A program made the position numbers and the translations under genes. Below the pieces are notes generated by a model, which saw nothing but the letters and a program-made list of their open reading frames with translations, did not search any database and had not been told where the DNA came from. Positions 4,638 to 11,430 of a stretch of 11,634 nucleotides of DNA are shown in pieces (position 1 is the first letter of the stretch; every line of letters begins with the position of its first letter). This stretch comes from Chloroflexota bacterium (GTDB lineage Bacteria > Chloroflexota > UBA6077): contig JAMCTB010000238.1 in assembly GCA_023380955.1 (NCBI GenBank), forward strand, positions 1 through 11,634, in the 5' to 3' direction.

Positions 4638-6026
4638 GTGGACAGCATGCAATCGCCCGCGTCTCCGGAACCCCTGAAGCGACCCCTGACCCGGCGCCAA
4701 CTGCTCAAAGGCCTCGGCCTCGCCGCCCTCGGCGCCGCCGCCGCGGCCTGCGCCCCGAGCGCGTCCCCGCCCGCCGAAGCCCCCAAGCCCAGCGGCGCAC
4801 CCGCCCCGGCAGCCACCACCGCTCCTGCCGCGGCCGCTGCGGCCGCCAAGCCCGCAGGTGGCACTCTCAAGATCGGCGCCATCTTCCCCTTCACCGGCAG
4901 CCTCGCCCTGTTAGGGGAGGAATCCTGGCGCGGTGCCGAACTGGCCCGCATCCTCCAGAACAACAAGGGCGGCGTGCTGGGCAAGCAGATCGAGTGGGTC
5001 AAGGGCGACGCCCCGGACGCCAACGCGGCCGTCTCCGAGGCCAACCGGATGATCTCCTCCGAGAAGCTGCCCATCCTGGTGGGCACCTACTCCAGCACCC
5101 TCTCCCAGGCGGCCACCGAGGTCGCCGAGAGGAACAAGACGATCTACTGGGAGATGGGCGCCATCTCGGACCCCATCACCGAGCGGGGCTTCCAGTACCT
5201 CTTCCGCACCTGCGCCAACGGCTCCTCCGACGGCATCGTGGCGGCCAACTTCACCAAGGAGTCCATCGCCCCCAAGCTGGGGATCGACCCCGCCAAGCTG
5301 CGCTTCGCCGTCGTCCACGAGGACGCCCTCTACGGCACTACCGTGGGTACCGCTGCGGAGAAGCGGGCCAAGGAGATCGGCCTCAACTTCATCGGCCGCG
5401 AGCCCTACAACAGCCAGGCTACGGACCTCTCATCCCTCATCCTCAAGCTGAAGTCGAATCAGCCCGACGTGCTGGTCGCCACCTCCTACATCCAGGACCT
5501 GCTCCTCTTCTGGAAGCAGTCCCGGGAGCTGGGCTTCAGCGTCAAGGCGGTCATCGGCACCGGTGCGGGCTACTCCCTCACCGACTTCGCCAAGGCCCTG
5601 GGCGATGACACCACCGGCGTCCTCAACATCGACTTCCCCCAATACGACGTCAACGAGAGCTACGCCAAAGGGATCAAGGAGTATCAGAAGTTCTACCAAG
5701 ACACCTTCAAGGAGCCCCCGCGGTCGGGCCACTCTCTGGCCAACTACATGGGCGCCCTGGTGCTGTGGGACGTGATCGGCCGGGCAGGGTCCACCGACCC
5801 CGACGCCGTCCGGAAGGCGGCCTTGGCCACCGACATCCCGGTGGGCGGCACCATCACCGGCTGGGGCGTCAAGTTCGCGGGCCCCGGCGAGAAGGAAGCG
5901 GGCCAGAACCTGCGGGCCGATCCCCTGGTTATGCAGTGGCAGAAGGGACGCCAGATGGCGGTGTACCCCAAGGAGGCCGCCGTGGCGGATCTGGCAGTGC
6001 CCTGGAAGCCTTCCTGGGCGAAGTAG
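4638..6026 (+). CDS. livK: Branched-chain amino acid-type ABC transporter substrate-binding lipoprotein
   Basis: A 462-residue extracytoplasmic solute-binding protein of the LivJ/LivK (Peripla_BP_6, type I fold) family, which delivers substrate to the LivHMGF permease. The N-terminus combines a twin-arginine motif (TRRQLLKG, 18-25), a hydrophobic stretch and a lipobox-like AAAC with Cys38, so it is probably exported by Tat and lipid-anchored. An Ala/Pro-rich linker (about 39-73) tethers the domain beginning GTLKIGAIFPFTGSLALLG. GTYSSTLSQAATEVAERNK is the usual first ligand-contact region. Start GTG 4638 has AGGAGG 5 nt upstream; ATG 4647 is possible but spaced too far. Substrate could be Leu/Ile/Val, another amino acid, an amide or urea; sequence alone does not say. 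It is first in the operon. Confidence 0.9.
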   Translation: MDSMQSPASPEPLKRPLTRRQLLKGLGLAALGAAAAACAPSASPPAEAPKPSGAPAPAATTAPAAAAAAAKPAGGTLKIGAIFPFTGSLALLGEESWRGAELARILQNNKGGVLGKQIEWVKGDAPDANAAVSEANRMISSEKLPILVGTYSSTLSQAATEVAERNKTIYWEMGAISDPITERGFQYLFRTCANGSSDGIVAANFTKESIAPKLGIDPAKLRFAVVHEDALYGTTVGTAAEKRAKEIGLNFIGREPYNSQATDLSSLILKLKSNQPDVLVATSYIQDLLLFWKQSRELGFSVKAVIGTGAGYSLTDFAKALGDDTTGVLNIDFPQYDVNESYAKGIKEYQKFYQDTFKEPPRSGHSLANYMGALVLWDVIGRAGSTDPDAVRKAALATDIPVGGTITGWGVKFAGPGEKEAGQNLRADPLVMQWQKGRQMAVYPKEAAVADLAVPWKPSWAK

Positions 6027-6030
6027 ACAA

Positions 6031-6116
6031 GACCAACCTCTCCCCCTGCCCCTCCCCTGCAAGGGGAGGGGAGAAGACCCCCTTCCCGCATCGGGAAGGG
6101 GGTTGGGGGTTAGGTC
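6031..6116. repeat. Tandem perfect hairpins between livK and livH (dispersed palindromic repeat)
   Basis: A 10-bp perfect stem (6049-6058/6062-6071, loop GCA) is followed by a 12-bp perfect stem (6077-6088/6092-6103, loop CAT). GACC (6031-6034) and GGTC (6113-6116) are complementary at the outside, with AACC/GGTT just within. The CCCTCCCC and CCCCCTTCCC cores look like the C-runs/G-runs palindromes common in intergenic repeats of GC-rich genomes. Within an operon such stems typically protect the upstream mRNA or attenuate read-through, so livK could be made in excess over the membrane genes. That role is inferred. Confidence 0.65.
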
Positions 6117-6132
6117 ACTTAGAGGAGTCACC

Positions 6133-7017
6133 ATGGTAGGGATACTCGCCCAGGTTGCGGTGTCCGGCATCCTCCTGGGTGGCGTGTATGCTCTGATAAG
6201 CATCGGCCTCACCCTGATTTTCGGCGTCCTGCGCGTCGTGAACTTCGCCCACGGCGAGTTCCTGATGATCGCCATGTACGCCACCTTCTGGCTGTTCCAC
6301 CTGTACGGACTCGATCCTTACCTTTCCATCGTCCTGGTGGCGGCGCTGCTCTTCCTGCTGGGGTTGCTGGCCCAGTTCCTGATCATACGCCCTATCCTTA
6401 ATGCCCCCTCCTCCATGCAGATCTTCGCCACCGTCGGGCTCTCGGTGGTCCTCCAGAACGCTGCCCTCCTGGTGTGGAAGGCCGACTACCGCTCGGTGGA
6501 TACCTTCTACTCCAAGGCCGTGATCTCGATGGGACCGCTGCTGGTGGGGGTCTCCCGGCTGGTGGCCTTCCTGGTGGCCCTCGCCATCACCGCCGGCATC
6601 TTCCTCTTCCTCAAGAGGACCTACCTGGGTAAGGCGATCCGCTGCGTCACCCAGGATCGGACGGCAGCGCTGCTGATGGGGATCAACACCAACCGCATCT
6701 ACATGGTCACCTTCGGCATCGGGACGGCGCTGGTGGGGATCGCCGGCGCCCTGCTGATGCCCATCTACCCCACCTTCCCCACCGTGGGCAGCTACTTCGT
6801 GCTCACCGCCTTCGTGGTGGTGGTGCTGGGGGGCATGGGCAACATGACCGGCGCCCTCTTGGGGGGGCTGATCATCGGGCTGGTGGAAGCCTTCAGCGGC
6901 TTCTACGTCCCCGCCCTGAAGGAGGCGGTCTACTTCGTCGTCTTCATCCTGGTGCTGCTGATCCGGCCCACAGGGCTCTTCGGGGTGGTGGGTGCCGAGG
7001 AGGTGGGACTGAAGTGA
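6133..7017 (+). CDS. livH: Branched-chain amino acid-type ABC permease, LivH family
   Basis: A 294-residue integral membrane protein, one of the two channel-forming subunits of the importer. The early region GGVYALISIGLTLIFGVLRVVNFAHGE is the LivH hallmark. About eight hydrophobic segments follow, and VLGGMGNMTGALLGGLIIGLVE near the C-terminus is the conserved coupling-loop region, ending LLIRPTGLFG. The frame extends ten codons upstream, but ATG 6133 is chosen because GAGGAG lies 5 nt before it and the resulting start fits the family. The TGA overlaps the GTG start of livM by 4 nt. Confidence 0.93.
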   Translation: MVGILAQVAVSGILLGGVYALISIGLTLIFGVLRVVNFAHGEFLMIAMYATFWLFHLYGLDPYLSIVLVAALLFLLGLLAQFLIIRPILNAPSSMQIFATVGLSVVLQNAALLVWKADYRSVDTFYSKAVISMGPLLVGVSRLVAFLVALAITAGIFLFLKRTYLGKAIRCVTQDRTAALLMGINTNRIYMVTFGIGTALVGIAGALLMPIYPTFPTVGSYFVLTAFVVVVLGGMGNMTGALLGGLIIGLVEAFSGFYVPALKEAVYFVVFILVLLIRPTGLFGVVGAEEVGLK

Positions 7018-8072
7018 GCGCGATGAAGCGACCCCGGTGGGCTGGGCGATCGCCAGGATCGCTACTACCCCTGCCCGCTGGCACCGACTTCTACGTGATC
7101 CTGGCGCTGATCGTGATCCCTGCCCTCCTGGCCCTGGTGGTCAAGGACAAGTTCTATCTGCACGTCCTGATCATGATGCTGTTCTACGCTGCCGCCAGCT
7201 CCGCCTGGAACATCGTCGGCGGCTTCGCGGGGCAGCTCTCCCTTGGCCACGCTGCCTTCTTCGGGATCGGCGCCTACAGCTCCACCCTGCTGTTCGTCGA
7301 CTGGGGGGTATCCCCCTGGATCGGGATGCTGGTCGGGGCTCTCCTGTCGACCGCCGTATCCGCCGGCATCGGCTACCCCAGCTTCCGGCTGCGGGGCCCC
7401 TTCTTCACCCTGGTCACCATCGCCTTTGCCCAGGTGCTTCGCATCCTGGCCGTCACCTTTCGGGACGTTACCAAGGGGTCCATCGGGATCAGCGTGCCCT
7501 TCCGGCCCTCCTTTCAGAACTTCATCTTCCGGGAGACCTCCGACTACGCCTACGTGGCGCTGGTCTTCATGCTGATCATGATCCTGATCAGCCTCTGGGT
7601 CGAACGCTCTCGCCTCGGCTACTACCTGGCTGCCCTGCGGGAGGACGAGGACGCCGCCCAGGCCCTGGGCATCAATACCTCCCGTTACAAGCTGATGGCG
7701 GTGTTGATCAGCGCCTTCTTCACCTCCCTGGCCGGGAGCTTCTACGCCCAGTACATCGCCTACATCGAGCCCTTCGCCATGTTCTCCCTGGACTTCTCGG
7801 TCCTGCTGGCCATGATGTCCATCATCGGCGGTGTCGGGACGGTCTGGGGGCCCATCGCGGGGGCCTTCCTGGTGACCCCTCTCCAGGAGTTGCTGCGGGC
7901 CCGCCTCGGTGGAGAGCTGCAGGGGCTGCACCTGGTGGTCTACGGCACCGTCCTGATCGTGGTGGTGATCCTGCTGCCCCAGGGCATCGTCCCCTCCCTC
8001 GCCCGGTGGAGGAAGCGAGCCTTCGGTGGGAGAAAGGCCCAGCCGGTAGCGCTGGGGAAGGAGGCCCCATGA
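7014..8072 (+). CDS. livM: Branched-chain amino acid-type ABC permease, LivM family
   Basis: A 352-residue membrane protein forming the second half of the channel. After a short basic N-terminus, hydrophobic segments begin at about residue 25. The LivM motif NIVGGFAGQLSLGHAAFFGIGAY is at about 64-86, then RLRGPFFTLVTIAFAQ. The cytoplasmic loop LREDEDAAQALGIN contacts the ATPases, and MMSIIGGVGTVWGPIAGAF lies near the C-terminus. It starts at GTG 7014, overlapping the livH stop (GTGA), with GAGGTGG upstream. ATG 7023 is the alternative and removes three residues. The stop overlaps the livG ATG (ATGA), implying coupled translation. Confidence 0.93.
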   Translation: MSAMKRPRWAGRSPGSLLPLPAGTDFYVILALIVIPALLALVVKDKFYLHVLIMMLFYAAASSAWNIVGGFAGQLSLGHAAFFGIGAYSSTLLFVDWGVSPWIGMLVGALLSTAVSAGIGYPSFRLRGPFFTLVTIAFAQVLRILAVTFRDVTKGSIGISVPFRPSFQNFIFRETSDYAYVALVFMLIMILISLWVERSRLGYYLAALREDEDAAQALGINTSRYKLMAVLISAFFTSLAGSFYAQYIAYIEPFAMFSLDFSVLLAMMSIIGGVGTVWGPIAGAFLVTPLQELLRARLGGELQGLHLVVYGTVLIVVVILLPQGIVPSLARWRKRAFGGRKAQPVALGKEAP

Positions 8073-8791
8073 TCCTGCAGGTAGAGAACGTCACCAAGCA
8101 CTTTGGCGGCCTCTACGCCCTGAAGGGGATCAGCTTCGGGGTGGAGGAGGGGGAGATCGTCGGCCTCATCGGCCCTAACGGGGCGGGCAAGACCACCCTC
8201 TTCAACGTCATGTCGGGCTTCTTCCGCCCGGATCAGGGGCGGGTGGTTTTCGCCGGCGAGTCCATCGGCCATCTGAAGGCCTACGACGTCAGCCGGCGGG
8301 GACTGGTCCGCACCTTCCAGGTGGTGAAGCCCTTCGGCAACCTGACGGTGCTTCAGAACGTGATGGTGGGCAGTTTCCTCCAGACCGGCAATCCGGGGCG
8401 GGCTCGCCAGCGAGCCCTGGAGGTGATGGATCTGGTGGGGCTGCTGGACCGGCGGGAGAAGGCGGCCAAGAACCTCACCATCGCCGACCGGAAGCGGCTG
8501 GAGGTGGCGAGAGCCCTGGCCACCCGCCCCCGGGTGCTGCTGCTGGACGAGGTGATGGCGGGGGTCAACCCCACCGAGCTGACCCAGATGCTGGAGATCC
8601 TCCAGCGGATCCGGCAGCAGGGGGTTACACTTCTGGTGATCGAGCACATCATGGCGGCCATCATGACCGTCTCGGACCGGATCCTGGTGCTGCACCACGG
8701 CGAGAAGATCGCCGAGGGAGCTCCCAAAGAGGTGGCGAAGGACAGGAGGGTTATCGACGCCTACCTTGGAGAGGAGTACCTCCTTGCTTAG
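8069..8791 (+). CDS. livG: Branched-chain amino acid-type ABC ATPase, LivG family
   Basis: A 240-residue ATPase subunit that pairs with LivF on the cytoplasmic face of LivHM. Walker A GPNGAGKTT is at 35-43, the Q-loop Gln84 at RTFQ, Walker B VLLLDE at 156-161 with Glu161, and the H-loop His193 at IEHIM. The ABC signature is degenerate: NLTIADRKRLEVARAL at 135-150 replaces LSGGQ with LTIAD, in line with LivG proteins, where this motif is often altered. Start ATG 8069 has AAGGAGG 4 nt upstream and overlaps livM by 4 nt. Its last 8 nt overlap livF. Confidence 0.93.
   Translation: MILQVENVTKHFGGLYALKGISFGVEEGEIVGLIGPNGAGKTTLFNVMSGFFRPDQGRVVFAGESIGHLKAYDVSRRGLVRTFQVVKPFGNLTVLQNVMVGSFLQTGNPGRARQRALEVMDLVGLLDRREKAAKNLTIADRKRLEVARALATRPRVLLLDEVMAGVNPTELTQMLEILQRIRQQGVTLLVIEHIMAAIMTVSDRILVLHHGEKIAEGAPKEVAKDRRVIDAYLGEEYLLA
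8771..8776 (+). promoter_or_regulatory. Ribosome-binding site that decides the livF start
   Basis: GAGGAG lies 7 nt before the TTG at 8784, inside livG. The TTG at 8766, which would add six residues, overlaps this site and has no upstream one, so 8784 is preferred. Confidence 0.65.
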
Positions 8792-9488
8792 AGTAGAGAA
8801 CATCGACGTGGCCTACGGCGACGTGCAGGTGCTCCACGGGATGTCGCTTGCCGTGGAGGAGGGGGAGATCGTGGCGCTGGTGGGGGCCAACGCCGCCGGC
8901 AAGACCACCACCATCAACACCATCTCCGGGATCATCCGGCCCATCGTCGGCGCCATCACCTTCCGGGGCCAGCGGATCGACCACCTGAACCCCTACGACG
9001 TCGTGGCCCTGGGACTGGTGCAGGTGCCCGAGGGCCGGCGGCTCTTCCCCTACATGACGGTGCTGGAGAATCTGGAGCTGGGGGCATACAGCCGGGAGGC
9101 CCGACGGCAGAGGGCCAAGAGTCTGGAGATGGTCCTCGGCCTGTTGCCGATCCTGAAGGAGCGCCAGGGTCAGCTGGCGGGATCCCTCTCCGGCGGCGAG
9201 CAGCAGATGCTGGCTATCGGGCGCGGGCTGATGGCCCTGCCCAGGCTGCTGATGCTGGACGAGCCCTCCCTGGGGCTCGCGCCGATGCTGATGAAGCAGA
9301 TCCTGGAGACGGTGCGGGACGTCAACGCCCGGGGGATGACGGTGTTGCTGGTGGAGCAGAACGTCCAGCACTCCCTCCGGCTGGCCCATCGGGGCTACGT
9401 CCTCGAGAACGGGAGGATCGTTCTGGAGGGCCAGGGCTCAGAGCTGTTGGGGAACCCCCATTTGAAGAAGGCCTACCTGGGCATGTAA
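8784..9488 (+). CDS. livF: Branched-chain amino acid-type ABC ATPase, LivF family
   Basis: A 234-residue ATPase subunit, the partner of LivG. Walker A GANAAGKTT is at 34-42, Gln80 is in GLVQVPEGRRLFP, the canonical signature LSGGEQQ is at 135-141, and Walker B LLMLDEPSLG is at 155-164. VEQN at 190-193 places Gln192 where most ABC ATPases have the H-loop histidine, a normal LivF trait. RGYVLENGRI near the C-terminus is also diagnostic. With LivG carrying an altered signature and LivF the canonical one, the dimer has two unequal ATP sites. Start TTG 8784 gives the usual LivF length; TTG 8766 is the alternative. Last gene of the operon. Confidence 0.93.
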   Translation: MLRVENIDVAYGDVQVLHGMSLAVEEGEIVALVGANAAGKTTTINTISGIIRPIVGAITFRGQRIDHLNPYDVVALGLVQVPEGRRLFPYMTVLENLELGAYSREARRQRAKSLEMVLGLLPILKERQGQLAGSLSGGEQQMLAIGRGLMALPRLLMLDEPSLGLAPMLMKQILETVRDVNARGMTVLLVEQNVQHSLRLAHRGYVLENGRIVLEGQGSELLGNPHLKKAYLGM

Positions 9489-9505
9489 AGACGACGGAGA
9501 GATTC

Positions 9506-9524
9506 CCTCTCCCAGAGGGAGAGG
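9506..9524. terminator. Hairpin between convergent livF and hydroxyacid dehydrogenase genes
   Basis: CCTCTCCC (9506-9513) pairs perfectly with GGGAGAGG (9517-9524) around loop AGA, 17 nt after the livF stop and 29 nt beyond the dehydrogenase stop. It is well placed as a bidirectional transcript end, but no T-tract follows on either strand. It may equally be a copy of the palindromic repeat also seen at 4409-4425. Confidence 0.4.
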
Positions 9525-9553
9525 CGGTTGCGGTTTCCGTCCCCCCGTCGCGG

Positions 9554-10621
9554 CTACGCCGCTCTCTTCGTCCCCCGTGGCGCGGCCTTGGGGTTCACCA
9601 CGTTCTGGGGGTTCCCCTCCAGGAAGGAGCGGACGTTGCTCACCGAGGTGTCGAGGATCCGCTCCACGGCCTCCCAGCTATCGAAGGCGATGTGGGGCGT
9701 CACCACCACGTCCTCTCGCCGCAGCAGCACGTGCTGGCGCAGCAGCATCCGCAGCTTCTCCTCCGCCTGGGGCGCCCGCAGCAGCTGCTTCTCCTCCTCC
9801 ACCAGCTCCTCACCCTCGATCACGTCCAGCCCTGCCCCGGCGAGGATACCCTCGTCCAGGGCCCAGATCAGGGCGTCGGTGTCCACCAGCCCGCCTCGGG
9901 CGGTGTTGATCAGCAGCGCGCCGCGCTTCACCAATTTCAAGTTGTCCCGGTTGATCATGTGGTAGGTGCCGGCGTTGAGAGGGGCGTGGAGGCTGATGAT
10001 GTCCGACCGGCGGAGCAGCTCCTCCAGCGGCACGTACTCGAAGCCCAGCACCTCGGAGATCAACCGATCCTGCCGGACGTCGAAGGCCAGCACCCTCATC
10101 CCGAATCCCTTGGCGATCCTGATGGTGTGCAGCCCTATGTGGCCGGCTCCCACCACGCCCAGGGTCTTGCCGTGGAGGTCGAAGCCCCGGAGCCCTTCCA
10201 GGGAGAAGTTGCCCTGGAGGGTCCGGAGGTAGGCCTTGTGGATCTTGCGGGAGAGGGACAGGATCAGGCCGAAGGCATGCTCGGCCACCGTGGTCTCGCC
10301 GTAGTAGGGGACGTTGCAGACCAGGATGCCCCGTTCGTTGCAGGCCACCAGGTCGACGTGGTCGAAGCCGGTGGACCGGGTGGCGATCAGCTCCAGGTTG
10401 GGGAGTGCGTCGAGGGTCTCCCGATCCACTTCCGACCGGATGAAGACCGAGATCACCGAGGCGTCGGCGATTTGCGGTAGATGCTGCCTCTCCAGGGGAC
10501 CGCGGAAAGAGTGGACCTCCAGCCCCTCCAGCCCTTTGGAGATCCTATCCCTTTCCCACTCCTCCACCTCGAAGAAGGCGATCTTCGAGGCGTTGGCTCT
10601 CTTCTTGGAGCTATTAGCCAT
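9554..10621 (-). CDS. NAD-dependent D-2-hydroxyacid dehydrogenase (D-lactate dehydrogenase-like)
   Basis: A 355-residue D-isomer-specific 2-hydroxyacid dehydrogenase, which interconverts a D-2-hydroxyacid and a 2-oxoacid in the cytoplasm. The substrate domain (about 12-110 plus the C-terminus) includes ATRSTGFDHVDL and NVPYYGETTVAEHAFGLIL. The Rossmann motif GAGHIG is at 158-163, with Asp181 after the second strand predicting NAD rather than NADP. The catalytic triad is Arg242 (NTARGG), Glu271 (DVIEGEE) and His310 (TPHIAF). A charged helical insert at about 273-303 separates Glu271 and His310, a feature of D-lactate-dehydrogenase-like members rather than serine-pathway SerA, and there is no ACT domain. 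ATG 10621 follows GAGGA by 6 nt, and the gene starts 17 nt after the greA-like stop, so the two probably share a transcript. Exact substrate unknown. Confidence 0.88.
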   Translation of the reverse strand: MANSSKKRANASKIAFFEVEEWERDRISKGLEGLEVHSFRGPLERQHLPQIADASVISVFIRSEVDRETLDALPNLELIATRSTGFDHVDLVACNERGILVCNVPYYGETTVAEHAFGLILSLSRKIHKAYLRTLQGNFSLEGLRGFDLHGKTLGVVGAGHIGLHTIRIAKGFGMRVLAFDVRQDRLISEVLGFEYVPLEELLRRSDIISLHAPLNAGTYHMINRDNLKLVKRGALLINTARGGLVDTDALIWALDEGILAGAGLDVIEGEELVEEEKQLLRAPQAEEKLRMLLRQHVLLRREDVVVTPHIAFDSWEAVERILDTSVSNVRSFLEGNPQNVVNPKAAPRGTKRAA

Positions 10622-10638
10622 CAGCCTTCCTCTAACAG

Positions 10639-11109
10639 CTAGGTAATCTCGACGATGGTCAGCCGGCGTGTCCCCATGGGGGTCTCGACGTCTACCGTTT
10701 CCCCGGGGCGGTGGCCCATGAGGGCCCTCCCTACCGGGGACTGGTTGGAGATCCGTCCCTTGCCCGGCTCGGCCTCCATGACCCCCACTATGGCGTACTG
10801 CTCCTCCTCGCCGCTCTCGTCGCGCAGGGTCACGGTGGCGCCGACCTCCACTGAGGGCCAGGCGGCAGAAGTGGCCACCTCCACCACTTCGGCCTGGGCC
10901 AGCAACTTCTCCAGGGTGGCGATGCGACCCTCCACGAAAGCCTGTTCCTCACGGGCCGACAGGTATTCCGGGCTGTCCCAGACGCCAACCTCTCGCGCCG
11001 ATCGGAGCCGCTCGGATACCTCGTGGCGTCGCACCGTCCGGAGGTAGTCCAGTTCCGCCATCAGTCGCGCGTATCCGGTAGCTGTCAAGACCTTTTCGGG
11101 GTCGCCCAT
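10639..11109 (-). CDS. greA: GreA/GreB-family transcription elongation factor with altered tip
   Basis: A 156-residue GreA-type protein. The family inserts a coiled coil through the RNA polymerase secondary channel and stimulates cleavage of backtracked RNA. The N-terminal coiled coil (about 9-78) contains LMAELDYL, RRHEVSERLRSAREVG and EEQAFVEGRIATLEKLL. The C-terminal FKBP-like domain contains SVEVGATVTLRDESGEEEQYAIVG, RISNQSPVGRALMGHRPGE and TIVEI. The coil tip reads GVWDSPEY (42-49) where GreA has GDLSENAEY. It is one residue shorter, and the first acidic residue is replaced by Val43. Cleavage activity is therefore uncertain, and a Gfh-like regulator is possible. ATG 11109 has AGGAGG about 8 nt upstream. 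Confidence 0.88.
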   Translation of the reverse strand: MGDPEKVLTATGYARLMAELDYLRTVRRHEVSERLRSAREVGVWDSPEYLSAREEQAFVEGRIATLEKLLAQAEVVEVATSAAWPSVEVGATVTLRDESGEEEQYAIVGVMEAEPGKGRISNQSPVGRALMGHRPGETVDVETPMGTRRLTIVEIT

Positions 11110-11430
11110 GACCTTACACCTCCTCTGGCCCGCTTCCGGCCATCGCTCTCAGTGGGCTGTCGCCGATCTTCAGCCCTGGGCAGCTAGCATTTCCCTCGTC
11201 AAATTGCATTCGGCTGATGGCTGAAGACTCGCGGATAGCTTTTCTCGCGCAAGAGACGTGCCAAGAAGAACGACGCGGAGAAGGGGAGACGAGGAGACGG
11301 GGTGATAGCAGCCCCTTCGCCCTGTCGCCCGCTCGCACCGCCTTCCCGTCTTCCCTGGGCACGTCTCTTGCCCGCTGTTGGCACTCCACCCAGCGATCGG
11401 GGAGGCGGAGCAGCGGATCAAGGAGGGATC
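11110..11430. other. 321-nt divergent region between greA-like and Lon-like genes
   Basis: No gene is supported here; the short open frames are unlike any family I recognise and are low-complexity. It holds an 8-bp inverted repeat, CTTCAGCC (11168-11175) with GGCTGAAG (11219-11226), a 14-bp inverted repeat spanning 11249-11371, and a purine-rich GGGGAGACGAGGAGACGGGG run around 11283. Promoters for both flanking genes should be here, but I cannot assign them: TTGACG on the minus strand (11202-11197) has no matching -10. Confidence 0.55.
11249..11371. repeat. 123-bp segment bounded by a perfect 14-bp inverted repeat
   Basis: GCAAGAGACGTGCC (11249-11262) and its exact complement GGCACGTCTCTTGC (11358-11371) enclose about 95 bp. 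The inner arms are partly complementary too (AAGAAG with CTTCCC; AAGGGG at about 11281 with CCCCTT at about 11314). The size and inverted ends suit a MITE-like or foldback repeat. No target-site duplication is evident at the borders, so mobility is unproven. Confidence 0.5.

Noticed and set aside
7037..8068. 584-codon plus-strand frame covering livM and livG as a single protein
   Set aside because: Only the last 240 residues (livG) are real. The upstream part is livM read out of frame, and livG has its own ATG and ribosome-binding site.
7065..8803. Minus-strand open frames of 287-288 codons opposite livM and livG
   Set aside because: They are antisense shadows rich in Gly, His, Gln and Asp, with no family resemblance.
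11174..11202. Promoter for the greA-like gene starting at TTGACG on the minus strand
   Set aside because: At the proper 16-18 nt spacing the -10 position reads CCAGGG; no acceptable -10 box is present.
11114..11421. Small minus-strand open frames (61-91 codons) upstream of greA
   Set aside because: They are overlapping, lack ribosome-binding sites, and are made of the inverted-repeat and purine-rich sequence.
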